Origin: Pseudonocardia autotrophica
GTDB lineage: Bacteria; Actinomycetota; Actinomycetes; Mycobacteriales; Pseudonocardiaceae
Assembly (NCBI RefSeq): GCF_000717175.1
Contig: NZ_JNYD01000002.1
Span: 310,001 to 374,000 of the forward strand
Reading direction: 5' to 3'
Length of the DNA stretch: 64,000 nucleotides
In this document: positions 43,338 to 51,316 of the stretch, one piece after another
Numbering within the stretch: the stretch's first letter is position 1
How the letters are laid out: each line of letters starts with the position of its first letter
Notes under the pieces: generated by a model
Databases searched by the model: none
The model's input: only the letters and a program-made list of their open reading frames with translations
Told to the model about the DNA's origin: nothing
Position numbers and translations under genes: made by a program

Positions 43338-44763
43338 CGTGGTCGATGTCGACCTCCTGCTCAAGGGCTACACGCCCGAGGCCGACGGCACCTTCACGGT
43401 GCTCGACCCCTCCACCGGCGAGCCGATCGCGGAGGTCCCGCGGGTCACCGGTGCCGCCGTCGACCGAGCGGTCGAGGAGGCCGCCCGCGCGCTCCCCGCG
43501 TGGGCGGCCACGGCACCGCGGCGCCGCGCGGAGATCCTGCACGCCGCCCACGAGCTGATGCTCGCCGAGCTGGAGCCCCTGGCCCTGCTCATGAGCCTGG
43601 AGATGGGCAAGACGCGCGCCGACGCCCGCGCCGAGGTCCGGTACGCCGCGGAGTTCTTCCGCTGGTTCGCCGAGGAGGCCGTGCGGATCGGCGGCGAGCT
43701 CCGCATCGCCCCGAGCGGCGCGAACCGGATCCTCACCGTCCACCGGCCCGTCGGGGTGGCGCTGCTGCTCACCCCCTGGAACTTCCCCGCAGCGATGGCC
43801 ACCCGCAAGCTCGCCCCGGCCCTCGCCGCCGGGTGCACCGCGCTGCTCAAGCCCGCCGAGGACACCCCGCTCACCGCGATCCACCTCGCCGATCTCCTCG
43901 CCCGCGCCGGCGTGCCCGAGGGTGTCGTGCACGTGCTGACCACGGACCGCCCGGGCGAGCTCGTCGAACGGGCGCTGGCCGACTCCCGGGTCCGGAAGCT
44001 GTCCTTCACCGGGTCCACCCCGATCGGCCGTGCCCTGCTCCACCAGACCGCGGACCGCATCGTCAACACCTCGCTCGAGCTCGGCGGCAACGCCCCGTTC
44101 CTCGTGCTGGAGGACGCGGACCTGGACGCGGCCGTCGAGGGCGCGATGTTCGCCAAGATGCGCAACGGCGGACAGGCCTGCACCGCGGCGAACCGGTTCC
44201 TCGTGCACCCCGCGGTCGCGGACGAGTTCGCCGCCCTGCTCAGCGCCCGGATGGCCGCCCTCACGGTCGGTCCCGGCACCGACGAGGCGACCCAGCTCGG
44301 CCCGATGGTCAACGCGCGACGCCAGGCGGACCTGATCGCCCGGGTCGACGCCGCCGTGAGCGGGGGCGCGAGGGTCCACACCGGAGGGTCGGCGTTGGAG
44401 CGGCCGGGGTTCTACTACCCGGCGACCGTGCTCAGCCGGGTCGACCGGGGGAGCGTGCTCTCGGTCGAGGAGACCTTCGGGCCGGTCGCCCCGATCGTCG
44501 AGGTCGCGGACGACGACGACGCGGTCGCGCTGGCCAACAGCACCGAGTACGGCCTCGCCGCCTACGTCTACTCCGCTGACCTCGGCCGGGCCCTCTCGGT
44601 TGCCGAGCGGCTCCAGTCGGGGATGGTCGGGGTCAACCGCGGGGCGATCTCCGACCCTGCCGCCCCCTTCGGAGGCCTCAAGCAGTCCGGTCTGGGCCGC
44701 GAGGGCGGCTTCGAGGGCGTCCACGAGTACCTCGAGGTCAGCTACCTCGCCGTCGACTGGTGA
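43330..44763 (+). CDS. Aldehyde dehydrogenase (succinate-semialdehyde dehydrogenase-like)
   Basis: This 477-residue NAD(P)-dependent aldehyde dehydrogenase has the catalytic Asn in PWNFP, Glu in LELGGN and Cys in GGQACTAANR, and a complete C-terminus (PFGGLKQSGLGREGG). It is closest in style to GabD-type enzymes. Inside the monooxygenase operon it would oxidise an aldehyde formed from the hydroxylated or epoxidised substrate to the acid. ATG 43330 overlaps the previous gene by 8 bases. Confidence 0.94.
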   Translation: MPDVVDVDLLLKGYTPEADGTFTVLDPSTGEPIAEVPRVTGAAVDRAVEEAARALPAWAATAPRRRAEILHAAHELMLAELEPLALLMSLEMGKTRADARAEVRYAAEFFRWFAEEAVRIGGELRIAPSGANRILTVHRPVGVALLLTPWNFPAAMATRKLAPALAAGCTALLKPAEDTPLTAIHLADLLARAGVPEGVVHVLTTDRPGELVERALADSRVRKLSFTGSTPIGRALLHQTADRIVNTSLELGGNAPFLVLEDADLDAAVEGAMFAKMRNGGQACTAANRFLVHPAVADEFAALLSARMAALTVGPGTDEATQLGPMVNARRQADLIARVDAAVSGGARVHTGGSALERPGFYYPATVLSRVDRGSVLSVEETFGPVAPIVEVADDDDAVALANSTEYGLAAYVYSADLGRALSVAERLQSGMVGVNRGAISDPAAPFGGLKQSGLGREGGFEGVHEYLEVSYLAVDW

Positions 44764-44788
44764 ACCCACACTTACGAGAGGAAAGAAC

Positions 44789-45178
44789 ATGCCCTCGCTC
44801 CGCTCCCACGTCGTGATCGACGCCGCGCCCGACGCGGTCTGGAAGGTCGTCAGCGACTCCGCCAACGTCGCCGACTGGTTCCCCGCCATGGACGGCTCCA
44901 CGGGGGACGGCACGCGCCGCACCGTGGTGCTCCGCGGTGGCGCGACGCTCGAGGAGGTCGTGGTCACCAGCGATCCCGAGCTGCGCCGCTTCCAGTACCG
45001 CGCGATCGGCGGCGACCTGGCCGTCGAGCACCACCTCGGCACCATTGACGTCATCGAGCTCGGACCCGACCGGTCGATCGTCGTCTACAGCACCGAGATC
45101 GAGCCGGAGACCCTCGCGGTGCCCTTCGAGGCCGCGATCTCCGAAGCCGTGCGCACGCTCCCGCAGCACGTGCGCTGA
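44789..45178 (+). CDS. SRPBCC (START-like) lipid-binding-fold protein
   Basis: This 129-residue SRPBCC/polyketide_cyc2-type protein begins with IDAAPDAVWKVVSDSANVAD and has a strand-rich core that forms a hydrophobic pocket. Members bind or cyclise hydrophobic ligands, or act as carriers in aromatic pathways. GAGAGGAA lies before ATG 44789. The last codons (CGC TGA) are part of the decamer tandem repeat that follows. Confidence 0.85.
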   Translation: MPSLRSHVVIDAAPDAVWKVVSDSANVADWFPAMDGSTGDGTRRTVVLRGGATLEEVVVTSDPELRRFQYRAIGGDLAVEHHLGTIDVIELGPDRSIVVYSTEIEPETLAVPFEAAISEAVRTLPQHVR

Positions 45179-45230
45179 ACTGCGCTGAACTGCGCTGAAC
45201 TGCGCTGAACTGCGCTGACCTGCGCTGACC
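45171..45230 (+). repeat. Six tandem copies of a 10-base unit (TGCGCTGAAC/TGCGCTGACC)
   Basis: Four copies of TGCGCTGAAC are followed by two of TGCGCTGACC, in perfect register. The first copy contains the stop codon of the SRPBCC gene, so expansion happened at the 3' end of that gene and does not alter the protein. It lies between this gene and the DJ-1 gene of the same operon. Copy number is likely variable through slippage. Confidence 0.95.
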
Positions 45231-45248
45231 TGCACGAAAGGCACTGAC

Positions 45249-45953
45249 ATGACCCGCGTCCTCATCGCCGTCACCGGCGTGGACCACTGGACCCTGGCGG
45301 ACGGCTCGCAGAGCCCGGCGGGCTACTGGCCCGAGGAGCTGAGCACGCCGCACCGCGTCTTCGCCGACGCCGGCCTCGACATCACGATCGCCACCCCCGG
45401 TGGGGTCGCGCCCACCGCCACGGAGGCGGGCTTCGCGCCGGAGATGCACGGCGGCGACGCCGCTGCGGGACAACGGATCCGGGAGCACCTGGCGTCCATC
45501 GAGGCGCTGAACGCGCCCGAGGTCCTCGAGGACGTCGACGTGGCCGCCCACGACTTCGTGTTCGTCCCCGGTGGCTGGGGCCCGATGGAGGACCTCGCCG
45601 TCTCGCAGTCCTTCGGCGAGCTCCTGCGCCGCTTCACGGACGCCGGCAAGCCGGTCGCGGCGGTGTGCCACGGCCCGGCGGCGCTGCTGCCGGCCCGGGA
45701 CGACCAGGGCGGCTGGCTCTTCGCCGGTCGGGAGCTGACCGGGTTCAGCAACGCCGAGGAGCACGCCGTCGGGACCGCGCCGCTGGCGAAGTGGCTGCTG
45801 GAGGACCGGCTCCGGTGCGAGGGCGGCGTGTACAGCGCCGCGCCGGGGGACTGGGCGGAGTACGTCGTCGTCGACGGGAACCTCTACACCGGGCAGAACC
45901 CGGCGTCGTCCGAGGCGCTGGCGAAGCGCCTGGTCGCGGACACCGCCGCGTAG
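45249..45953 (+). CDS. DJ-1/PfpI-family protein, short form
   Basis: This 234-residue protein has the Cys elbow AAVCHGPAALLPA and the acid loop PGGWGPMEDLAVS, so both catalytic-type residues are present. It is of ordinary HchA-like size, unlike the longer homologue that opens the operon at 35457. The two bracket the monooxygenase genes, suggesting paired protection against reactive carbonyls produced in the pathway. It is the last gene before the terminator. Confidence 0.9.
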   Translation: MTRVLIAVTGVDHWTLADGSQSPAGYWPEELSTPHRVFADAGLDITIATPGGVAPTATEAGFAPEMHGGDAAAGQRIREHLASIEALNAPEVLEDVDVAAHDFVFVPGGWGPMEDLAVSQSFGELLRRFTDAGKPVAAVCHGPAALLPARDDQGGWLFAGRELTGFSNAEEHAVGTAPLAKWLLEDRLRCEGGVYSAAPGDWAEYVVVDGNLYTGQNPASSEALAKRLVADTAA

Positions 45954-45965
45954 GGATCGAGCGAA

Positions 45966-45992
45966 GGGGGCGTCCGAGGACGCCCCCTTTTC
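45966..45992 (+). terminator. Rho-independent terminator of the monooxygenase operon
   Basis: GGGGGCGTCC at 45966-45975 pairs with GGACGCCCCC at 45978-45987, followed by TTTTCT. The hairpin lies 13 bases after the DJ-1 stop and directly abuts the stop of the convergent AraC gene, so it ends plus-strand transcription; the other strand lacks a T-run. Confidence 0.9.
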
Positions 45993-46949
45993 TCATGCCG
46001 GTCGCTCGCGGCCCGCCAGGGCGTCACCACAGGCCCGGGGCGTCATCCCGTAGCGGTCGCGGAACTCGTTGATGAAGTGCGAGGTGCTGCGGTAGCCGAC
46101 GGCCTTGGAGATCGCGGTGATGCTGTTCTCGTTCTCGATCACCAGCTCGCGGGCCCGGGTCAGGCGCATCTCCTTGATGAACTGGTAGGGCGACTTCCCG
46201 GCCACGTCCCGGAACAGGTGCGAGAAGGCGGACGGGCTCATGCACGCCCGCTCGGCGAGGTCGCTGACGCTCATGGGCTCGGCGAGGTGCTCGCTGACGT
46301 AGGCGATGATCGCGCTGACGGGGTTGCTCGCGCTCTCGCTCGCGGCCCGCTCCACGAGGCGGGTGTACTGCTCGGCCTGCAGGGCCCGGTAGACGATCTC
46401 CTTCTGGAACACGGGCGCGAGCACGCGGCGGTCGGCGGGGCTGGACAGGGAGCGCAGGAAACGCAGGATCGCGTCCATCATGTCGCGGTCCAGCCCGGAG
46501 ACGAACGAGTGGTGCCCCTCCGGCAGCGGCTGTGCGGCGCGCGGGCTGGCGAACGCCGTGGTCTCCCGCTCCAGGAGGATGTCCGAGGACACCTGGCGCA
46601 CCAGGTCCGGATCGAGCTGCAGGCCGAACGACAGGAACGGCTTCGCCGGGCTGGCCTCGATGATCTCCGTGCAGAAGGGGACGTTCTCGCTGATCGCCAG
46701 GTAGGTGAGCGGGTCGTAGTAGCACTCGACGCCGCCGGCGGTCACGCGCTTGCGGCCCTGCGCGATCACGCACAGGTGCAGCTCGCGGACCTCCTCCCAC
46801 TCCGGTGCGGCGGGGGACTCGAACCGGTAGAACGTGAGCCCGGGCCACAGCCCCTCGTTGAGGCCGACCACGTGGGCGTGTGACTTGATCTCCGCGACCA
46901 GGTCCCCCGGGGAGATCCGGAACTCGAGCGGGTTCAGGGGGTTGGTCAC
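45993..46949 (-). CDS. AraC-family transcriptional regulator
   Basis: This 318-residue protein has an AraC_N-type cupin-like domain (about residues 30-190) and a C-terminal double helix-turn-helix (MSVSDLAERACMSPSAFSHL, then the VGYRSTSHFINEFRDRYGM motif). GTG 46949 follows GGAGG; the open frame upstream has no better start. It converges on the monooxygenase operon. Regulators so placed commonly activate the adjacent catabolic genes in response to the substrate or an alcohol/aldehyde product. Confidence 0.92.
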   Translation of the reverse strand: MTNPLNPLEFRISPGDLVAEIKSHAHVVGLNEGLWPGLTFYRFESPAAPEWEEVRELHLCVIAQGRKRVTAGGVECYYDPLTYLAISENVPFCTEIIEASPAKPFLSFGLQLDPDLVRQVSSDILLERETTAFASPRAAQPLPEGHHSFVSGLDRDMMDAILRFLRSLSSPADRRVLAPVFQKEIVYRALQAEQYTRLVERAASESASNPVSAIIAYVSEHLAEPMSVSDLAERACMSPSAFSHLFRDVAGKSPYQFIKEMRLTRARELVIENENSITAISKAVGYRSTSHFINEFRDRYGMTPRACGDALAGRERPA

Positions 46950-47076
46950 GACGCCTCCGTCGGTGGGGCCGACGAGTGGCGGGCAGCGCAGACGCCGGAC
47001 CACGTCGTCGGACGGATGTCGAGCTGGGTGCGTCGATGACGCGGTGGTGCGGCAGTACGAAGCGGTGGGGAACCGA

Positions 47077-47097
47077 TTGGTCCTAGGTCCGGACCAA
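47077..47097. promoter_or_regulatory. Inverted repeat TTGGTCC-N7-GGACCAA, candidate operator
   Basis: Perfect 7-base arms with a 7-base spacer lie in the 195-base gap between the GntR gene and the AraC gene, about 130 bases before the AraC start. The TGGTCC/GGACCA half-sites resemble FadR-type GntR operators, so the GntR protein encoded at 47145-47894 may control AraC expression. Confidence 0.5.
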
Positions 47098-47144
47098 GAA
47101 CCTCGGGTGAAGAATAAGGGACCGGGGCTCGGGCATGTCAAGGC

Positions 47145-47894
47145 TCACGCCGAAGAACCGGACCCCTCGGCGCCCGGCTCGTCCGGCCCACCGAAGACGA
47201 CGAACCGCAGTTGCTCCCGGGTGTGGTTCAGGTGCTCCCGCATGGCCGTCGCGGCCTTGTCCGGCTCCCGGTCGTGCACCGCGTCGTAGATGATCTGGTG
47301 GTCGCGCAGGGTCTCCGTGATCGGCTCGTCGAACGGCAGCAGGTCGTGCGGGCTGAACAGCTCGCCGCGCGAGGTCTTGATCGCGTCCGCGAGCCGGTCA
47401 CTGCGCGCCGCCCTGGCCAGTCCCATGTGGAAGTGCGAGTCGGCCTGGCGGAACGGTGTCCGGCCGGCCGCTGCGGGGAGCGCGATGAGCGCGGTCAGCG
47501 CGGTGAGGGACGCCTGCATCGTCTCGAGGTCGCTGTCCGTGCGTCGCTGCGCGGCCAGCATCGCGGTCTCGGTCTCCAGTGCGATCCGCAGGTCGAGGAT
47601 GTCGTCGATCTCGCCGACCTGGGCGCGCATCCGTGCGCGCCACGCCTCGGCCGGGCGGTGCAGTTCGGTGATGTAGGTGCCGCCGTAGGCGCCACGCCGC
47701 ACCTCGACGTACCCGTCCTCACGCAACTGCCTAATCGCCTCCCGGAGGCTGATCCGGGCGACTCCGAGCTGTTCGGCGAGCTCGCGCTCCGCGAGGAGCC
47801 GCTCGCCGGGGCTCAGCTCGCCGCGATGGATCAGTTTCCGCAGGTGGTCGGCGATCGCCTGGGACAGAGTCGTCGAGTTGACAACTCGCGTCAT
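47145..47894 (-). CDS. GntR-family regulator (FCD domain)
   Basis: This 249-residue FadR-type protein has the winged helix LSPGERLLAERELAEQLGVA followed by RISLREAIRQL, then a helical FCD domain with DSHFHMGLARAARS. ATG 47894 starts within a perfect palindrome (47875-47887), a likely self-regulatory site. It is transcribed with the AraC gene on the minus strand and could integrate a second metabolite signal for the monooxygenase pathway. Confidence 0.92.
   Translation of the reverse strand: MTRVVNSTTLSQAIADHLRKLIHRGELSPGERLLAERELAEQLGVARISLREAIRQLREDGYVEVRRGAYGGTYITELHRPAEAWRARMRAQVGEIDDILDLRIALETETAMLAAQRRTDSDLETMQASLTALTALIALPAAAGRTPFRQADSHFHMGLARAARSDRLADAIKTSRGELFSPHDLLPFDEPITETLRDHQIIYDAVHDREPDKAATAMREHLNHTREQLRFVVFGGPDEPGAEGSGSSA
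47875..47887. promoter_or_regulatory. Palindrome GAGTTG-A-CAACTC at the GntR start, candidate autoregulatory site
   Basis: A perfect 6+1+6 dyad covers codons 3-7 of the GntR gene. A site here would block initiation, a common autoregulatory layout for GntR proteins. Because it also encodes the protein, chance cannot be excluded. Confidence 0.35.
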
Positions 47895-48070
47895 GGGCGC
47901 AGCGTACTCGTCCTGCCGTCACAGCCCACTGAACGACGCCGTTGCCGGGCCACTGCCCGTACGGGTAGCGGCACGCTGCCCCCGGCGGCGGACTGCGCAC
48001 GGGTCGGTTCCCGATCCGCCGGGGTGACGCTTTACTACTGGGTGGCGGGAGGACGTCGGAGGGAGGCGCC

Positions 48071-49687
48071 GTGCGCGAGCCGGTGGGTGTCCGCAGCGAA
48101 TATCTCCTGGACGCCGCTCGCTCGCACACGATCCACGACGCATTGCAGCCGGTCCTCGCCGAGATCCGTTCGCTCGTCAAGGCCTCGGTGGGCCTCGTCG
48201 CCTACCGGCCGAAAGCCACTCCCGCGCCCCTGCTCGTCCTGGCGGCCGACGCCCCGGACCTGCCCGAGCCGCCGCTGGCCAACGAGACGTTCCTGACGGG
48301 CCTGCCGACGGTCCATCAGGCGACGGTGCTGACCGACATCTCGTTCACCTCGATGCTGCGTCCCTACCGTGTACTGCTCCGTTCGGCGATCGTGGTGCCC
48401 TGGAGCGACCCCTACGGCGACGGGATGGTCGTCATCGGGGACACCGAGGTGCGGCCGGACCTGCCCGAGCCGGCGGCGGACCTCGTCCGCAGGCTGCGCA
48501 GTGACGTGCGGCGGAGCATGTCCTCCGGCCGCCGGAGCGGTGCCGGCGAGATCAACCGGAGCCTCCAGCGGGTGATGAAGGACGTCGCGGCGGCGACGGT
48601 AGACTGCGCGGACGTCGGCGAGGCGCTGACGACGCTGCTGGTCTCCGCCCAGTGGCTGTTCGACTCCGAGGTCGCCTACCTCTCCCTGCCCACGGACGAC
48701 GTGGACACGTTCACCTTCGACCAGATGCTCGGCATCCGTACCCCGGACTTCCGGCACCTGCGCATCCGTGAAGGACAGGGCCTCGGCGGACTGGCCCGCT
48801 CGCTGCGTCGTCCGGTGCGGTCCTTGAACTACGGACGTGACTCGCGGCTCTTCGCGGCTCCGGTGGCCGAGACCGCCCAGGAGGGGATCGTGTCCGCCAT
48901 GGCGACGCCGATCGTCGTCGACGACCAGATCCAGGCGGTGCTGTATGTGGGGGATCGCGCGCTGCGTCCGTTCAGCGAGACCGACGAGGAGGTGATCGGC
49001 GAGTTCGCCGAGTACGCCACGCTCGGCCTCAAGCGCCAGGCGACCGAGGCCTACCGCCGCGACGTGCTGCGTCGTCAGGAGCAGGAGCGACTGGCCTACG
49101 ACCTGCACGACACCGCGGTGCGCGGCCTGCTCGAGATCGGCTTCGCCGCCGAGCGCGCCCGCGCCGCCGAGCACGGCGCGCCGGACGTGCGGGCGGGCCT
49201 CGACTCGATCGCGGCAGCTGCGGAGCGGTGCATGGAGGCGCTCCGCGGACAGCTCGACCTCCTCGTCGAGGGCACGTCCGGTCGCACCGCCGGCGCCGTG
49301 CTCGAGGAGATCGCCGAAGCGTCACTGCGTCCGGAGGCCCGCCACCGGTTCGTGGTGCACGGACCGGACGGACCGATGCCCGACCCGGTGGCCGACGCCC
49401 TGGTCCGGATCGGCCAGGAGGCCCTGGTCAACGTCGACGTCCACGCCGGAGGCAGCTCCGCCGAGGTCAGCCTGCAGGTGACGACGGACGAGTGGATCCT
49501 CTCGGTCGCCGACGACGGCGGCAACCGGACCTCACGACCCGAGCCCGAGGAGCACACCCGGGCCCATCTGGGCCTCGTGGCGATGCAGCGGGCTGCCGGG
49601 CGGGTCCTGGGACGGCTGGAACGGTTCGCGCGACCCGAAGGCGGGCACGTCGTCCGGGTGACCGTACCGACGAGCGGCAGCCGGTGA
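48071..49687 (+). CDS. GAF-domain sensor histidine kinase (NarL-class partner)
   Basis: This 538-residue soluble kinase has two GAF-like regions (about residues 20-150 and 185-330), the HisKA_3 dimerisation motif with His346 (AYDLHDTAVRGLLEIGFAAE), and a HATPase_c domain (GQEALVNVDVHAGGSS, then VADDGG). The layout resembles DevS/NreB-type redox or gas sensors, but no heme or Fe-S ligand can be assigned from sequence. GTG start. The stop overlaps the response regulator start. Confidence 0.9.
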   Translation: MREPVGVRSEYLLDAARSHTIHDALQPVLAEIRSLVKASVGLVAYRPKATPAPLLVLAADAPDLPEPPLANETFLTGLPTVHQATVLTDISFTSMLRPYRVLLRSAIVVPWSDPYGDGMVVIGDTEVRPDLPEPAADLVRRLRSDVRRSMSSGRRSGAGEINRSLQRVMKDVAAATVDCADVGEALTTLLVSAQWLFDSEVAYLSLPTDDVDTFTFDQMLGIRTPDFRHLRIREGQGLGGLARSLRRPVRSLNYGRDSRLFAAPVAETAQEGIVSAMATPIVVDDQIQAVLYVGDRALRPFSETDEEVIGEFAEYATLGLKRQATEAYRRDVLRRQEQERLAYDLHDTAVRGLLEIGFAAERARAAEHGAPDVRAGLDSIAAAAERCMEALRGQLDLLVEGTSGRTAGAVLEEIAEASLRPEARHRFVVHGPDGPMPDPVADALVRIGQEALVNVDVHAGGSSAEVSLQVTTDEWILSVADDGGNRTSRPEPEEHTRAHLGLVAMQRAAGRVLGRLERFARPEGGHVVRVTVPTSGSR

Positions 49688-50316
49688 TCCGGTTCTGCGT
49701 CGTCGACGACCACGAGATCGTGCACGACGGCCTGCGCGCGATGGCGGAGCGCGAGGAGGATCTGGAGTTCGCGGGGTCGGTGACCACCGCGGGCGAGGCG
49801 GAGCGGCTGATCGCCGAGGCGCGGCCCGACGTCCTGCTGCTGGACATGCGCCTGGCCGGCGGCAACAGCATCGACACCTGCGCGGCGCTGTCCGCCGCCT
49901 TCGGCGACCTGAAGATCGCGATGTTCAGCGGGTACGGCAACACCGAGCTGCTCGAGCAGGCGATCCGGGCGGGGGCCGCCGGGTACGTCCTCAAGGAGAC
50001 CACGACGTCCCGCCTGCCCGACATCATCCGCGAGCTGGCCTCGACCGGCAGCTACTTCGACCCACGGCTGGCGAGCGGTCTGCTCCGCCGCACGGCGGGG
50101 GGCCCGAAGCCGCCCGCCTTCAACGACCGGGAGCTGGAGATCGTCCGGCTCATCGCGCGGGGAATGGACAACCATCGGATCGGCGAGCAGGTGAACATCA
50201 GCCCGCACACCGTGAAGTTCCACGTCACCGCCATGCTGCGCCGTCACGGGCTGAGCCGGCGGACGGAGCTGGTCCGCCTGGCGATGGACCTGCACCTGAT
50301 CGACGACGGACGGTAG
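49684..50316 (+). CDS. LuxR/NarL-type response regulator
   Basis: This 210-residue protein has a receiver domain (acidic pair in VVDDHE, phospho-acceptor Asp54 in LLLDMRL, Lys in YVLKETT) and a LuxR helix-turn-helix (FNDRELEIVRLIARGMDNHR, then SPHTVKFHV). It is coupled by GTGA to the histidine kinase and is certainly its partner. Its targets are unknown; the monooxygenase operon and the DosR-like box at 29485 are both testable. Confidence 0.94.
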   Translation: MIRFCVVDDHEIVHDGLRAMAEREEDLEFAGSVTTAGEAERLIAEARPDVLLLDMRLAGGNSIDTCAALSAAFGDLKIAMFSGYGNTELLEQAIRAGAAGYVLKETTTSRLPDIIRELASTGSYFDPRLASGLLRRTAGGPKPPAFNDRELEIVRLIARGMDNHRIGEQVNISPHTVKFHVTAMLRRHGLSRRTELVRLAMDLHLIDDGR

Positions 50317-50371
50317 CGGGGCACTGCGGTCGCAGCGCCCCGCCACCGGGTCGGCTCCTGACCCCGAGGGC

Positions 50372-51295
50372 TCAGCCCCGGGCCCAGCTGGAGTCCGCGG
50401 GCGCCGGCTCGACGCCCCGGACGTCGGGCAGGGCCATGAGGCGCTTGTCCTCCTCGTCGTCGACCCACGCCTTCGCGATCTCCTCGCAGGTGGCGAACCA
50501 GACGCCGTCGCGGCTCACGATGTGCTCGATGAGGCGCTCGTACCAGAGGATGTTGTGGGCCTGGCCGATGATCTGCGGGTGCACGCAGGAGGCGAACACC
50601 GGGTTGTCGACGCGCTCGTAGGCGTAGTCGAAGATGTCCCGCCACCGCTGGAAGATCGTCTCCGTGTCCTGCATGCCGGTGGAGACGCCGGTGTAGGCCA
50701 GCGGCGGGAAGTCGTCGAGGTACCAGTTGACCGGGATCTCGATCACCGAGCTGGCGGTGCCCGCGACGTTGGCCTTCTCCCAGTTGATCTGCCACCGCTG
50801 CGGGTGGTACGGGACGAGGTCGCGGGCCATGAGGCTGGTGTCGTAGAGGAACCCCGACTCCTCGATGATGTCCAGGGTGTTCTCGCTGTAGTCCCAGTAC
50901 GGCGAGCGGTAGCCCGTCGGGCGCACCCCGAGCACGTTCTTGTAGCTCTCGAAGGCCAGGTCGACCAGGCGCCGCTCGGTGTCGCGCTCGATCCCGGGCG
51001 GGATCTCGTGGTAGTAGCCGTGGTGGCCGATCTCGTGGCCGGCCTCGACGACCTTGCGGCACTGCTCGGGGAAGGTGTCGACGGAGTGGCCGGGGGTGAA
51101 CCAGGTCGTCGTGATGTCGTAGCGGGAGTACAGCTCCAGCAGGCGCGGGACCCCGACCTCCGCACCGAACTGACCGCGGGACATGAAGGACTGGGTCGGA
51201 CGGTTGAACCCGCCCAGCCACAGCGCCTGGGCGTCGAAGTCGGTTCCGAGGTTGACGGCGATCTTCTTGCCGGGGGGCAGTTGCAGGTGGCCCAT
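50372..51295 (-). CDS. Polysaccharide deacetylase-family (NodB-fold) hydrolase
   Basis: This 307-residue metal-dependent deacetylase-fold protein has Asp in LGTDFDAQA, the HxxxH metal motif in GHEIGHHGYYHE, and RSPYWDYSENT. There is no signal peptide. Cytoplasmic members of this kind include PuuE-type allantoinases, cyclic imidases and HpPgdA. It is transcribed with a penicillin-acylase-family gene, so a small cyclic amide or imide is more likely than a cell-wall polymer. ATG 51295 has GGAGAGA upstream. Confidence 0.88.
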   Translation of the reverse strand: MGHLQLPPGKKIAVNLGTDFDAQALWLGGFNRPTQSFMSRGQFGAEVGVPRLLELYSRYDITTTWFTPGHSVDTFPEQCRKVVEAGHEIGHHGYYHEIPPGIERDTERRLVDLAFESYKNVLGVRPTGYRSPYWDYSENTLDIIEESGFLYDTSLMARDLVPYHPQRWQINWEKANVAGTASSVIEIPVNWYLDDFPPLAYTGVSTGMQDTETIFQRWRDIFDYAYERVDNPVFASCVHPQIIGQAHNILWYERLIEHIVSRDGVWFATCEEIAKAWVDDEEDKRLMALPDVRGVEPAPADSSWARG

Positions 51296-51316
51296 GGATC
51301 TCTCCTTCGGGATCGG

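Noticed and set aside
45171..45230. CRISPR array or phage attachment site
   Set aside because: The unit is 10 bases with no spacers; it is a simple tandem repeat.
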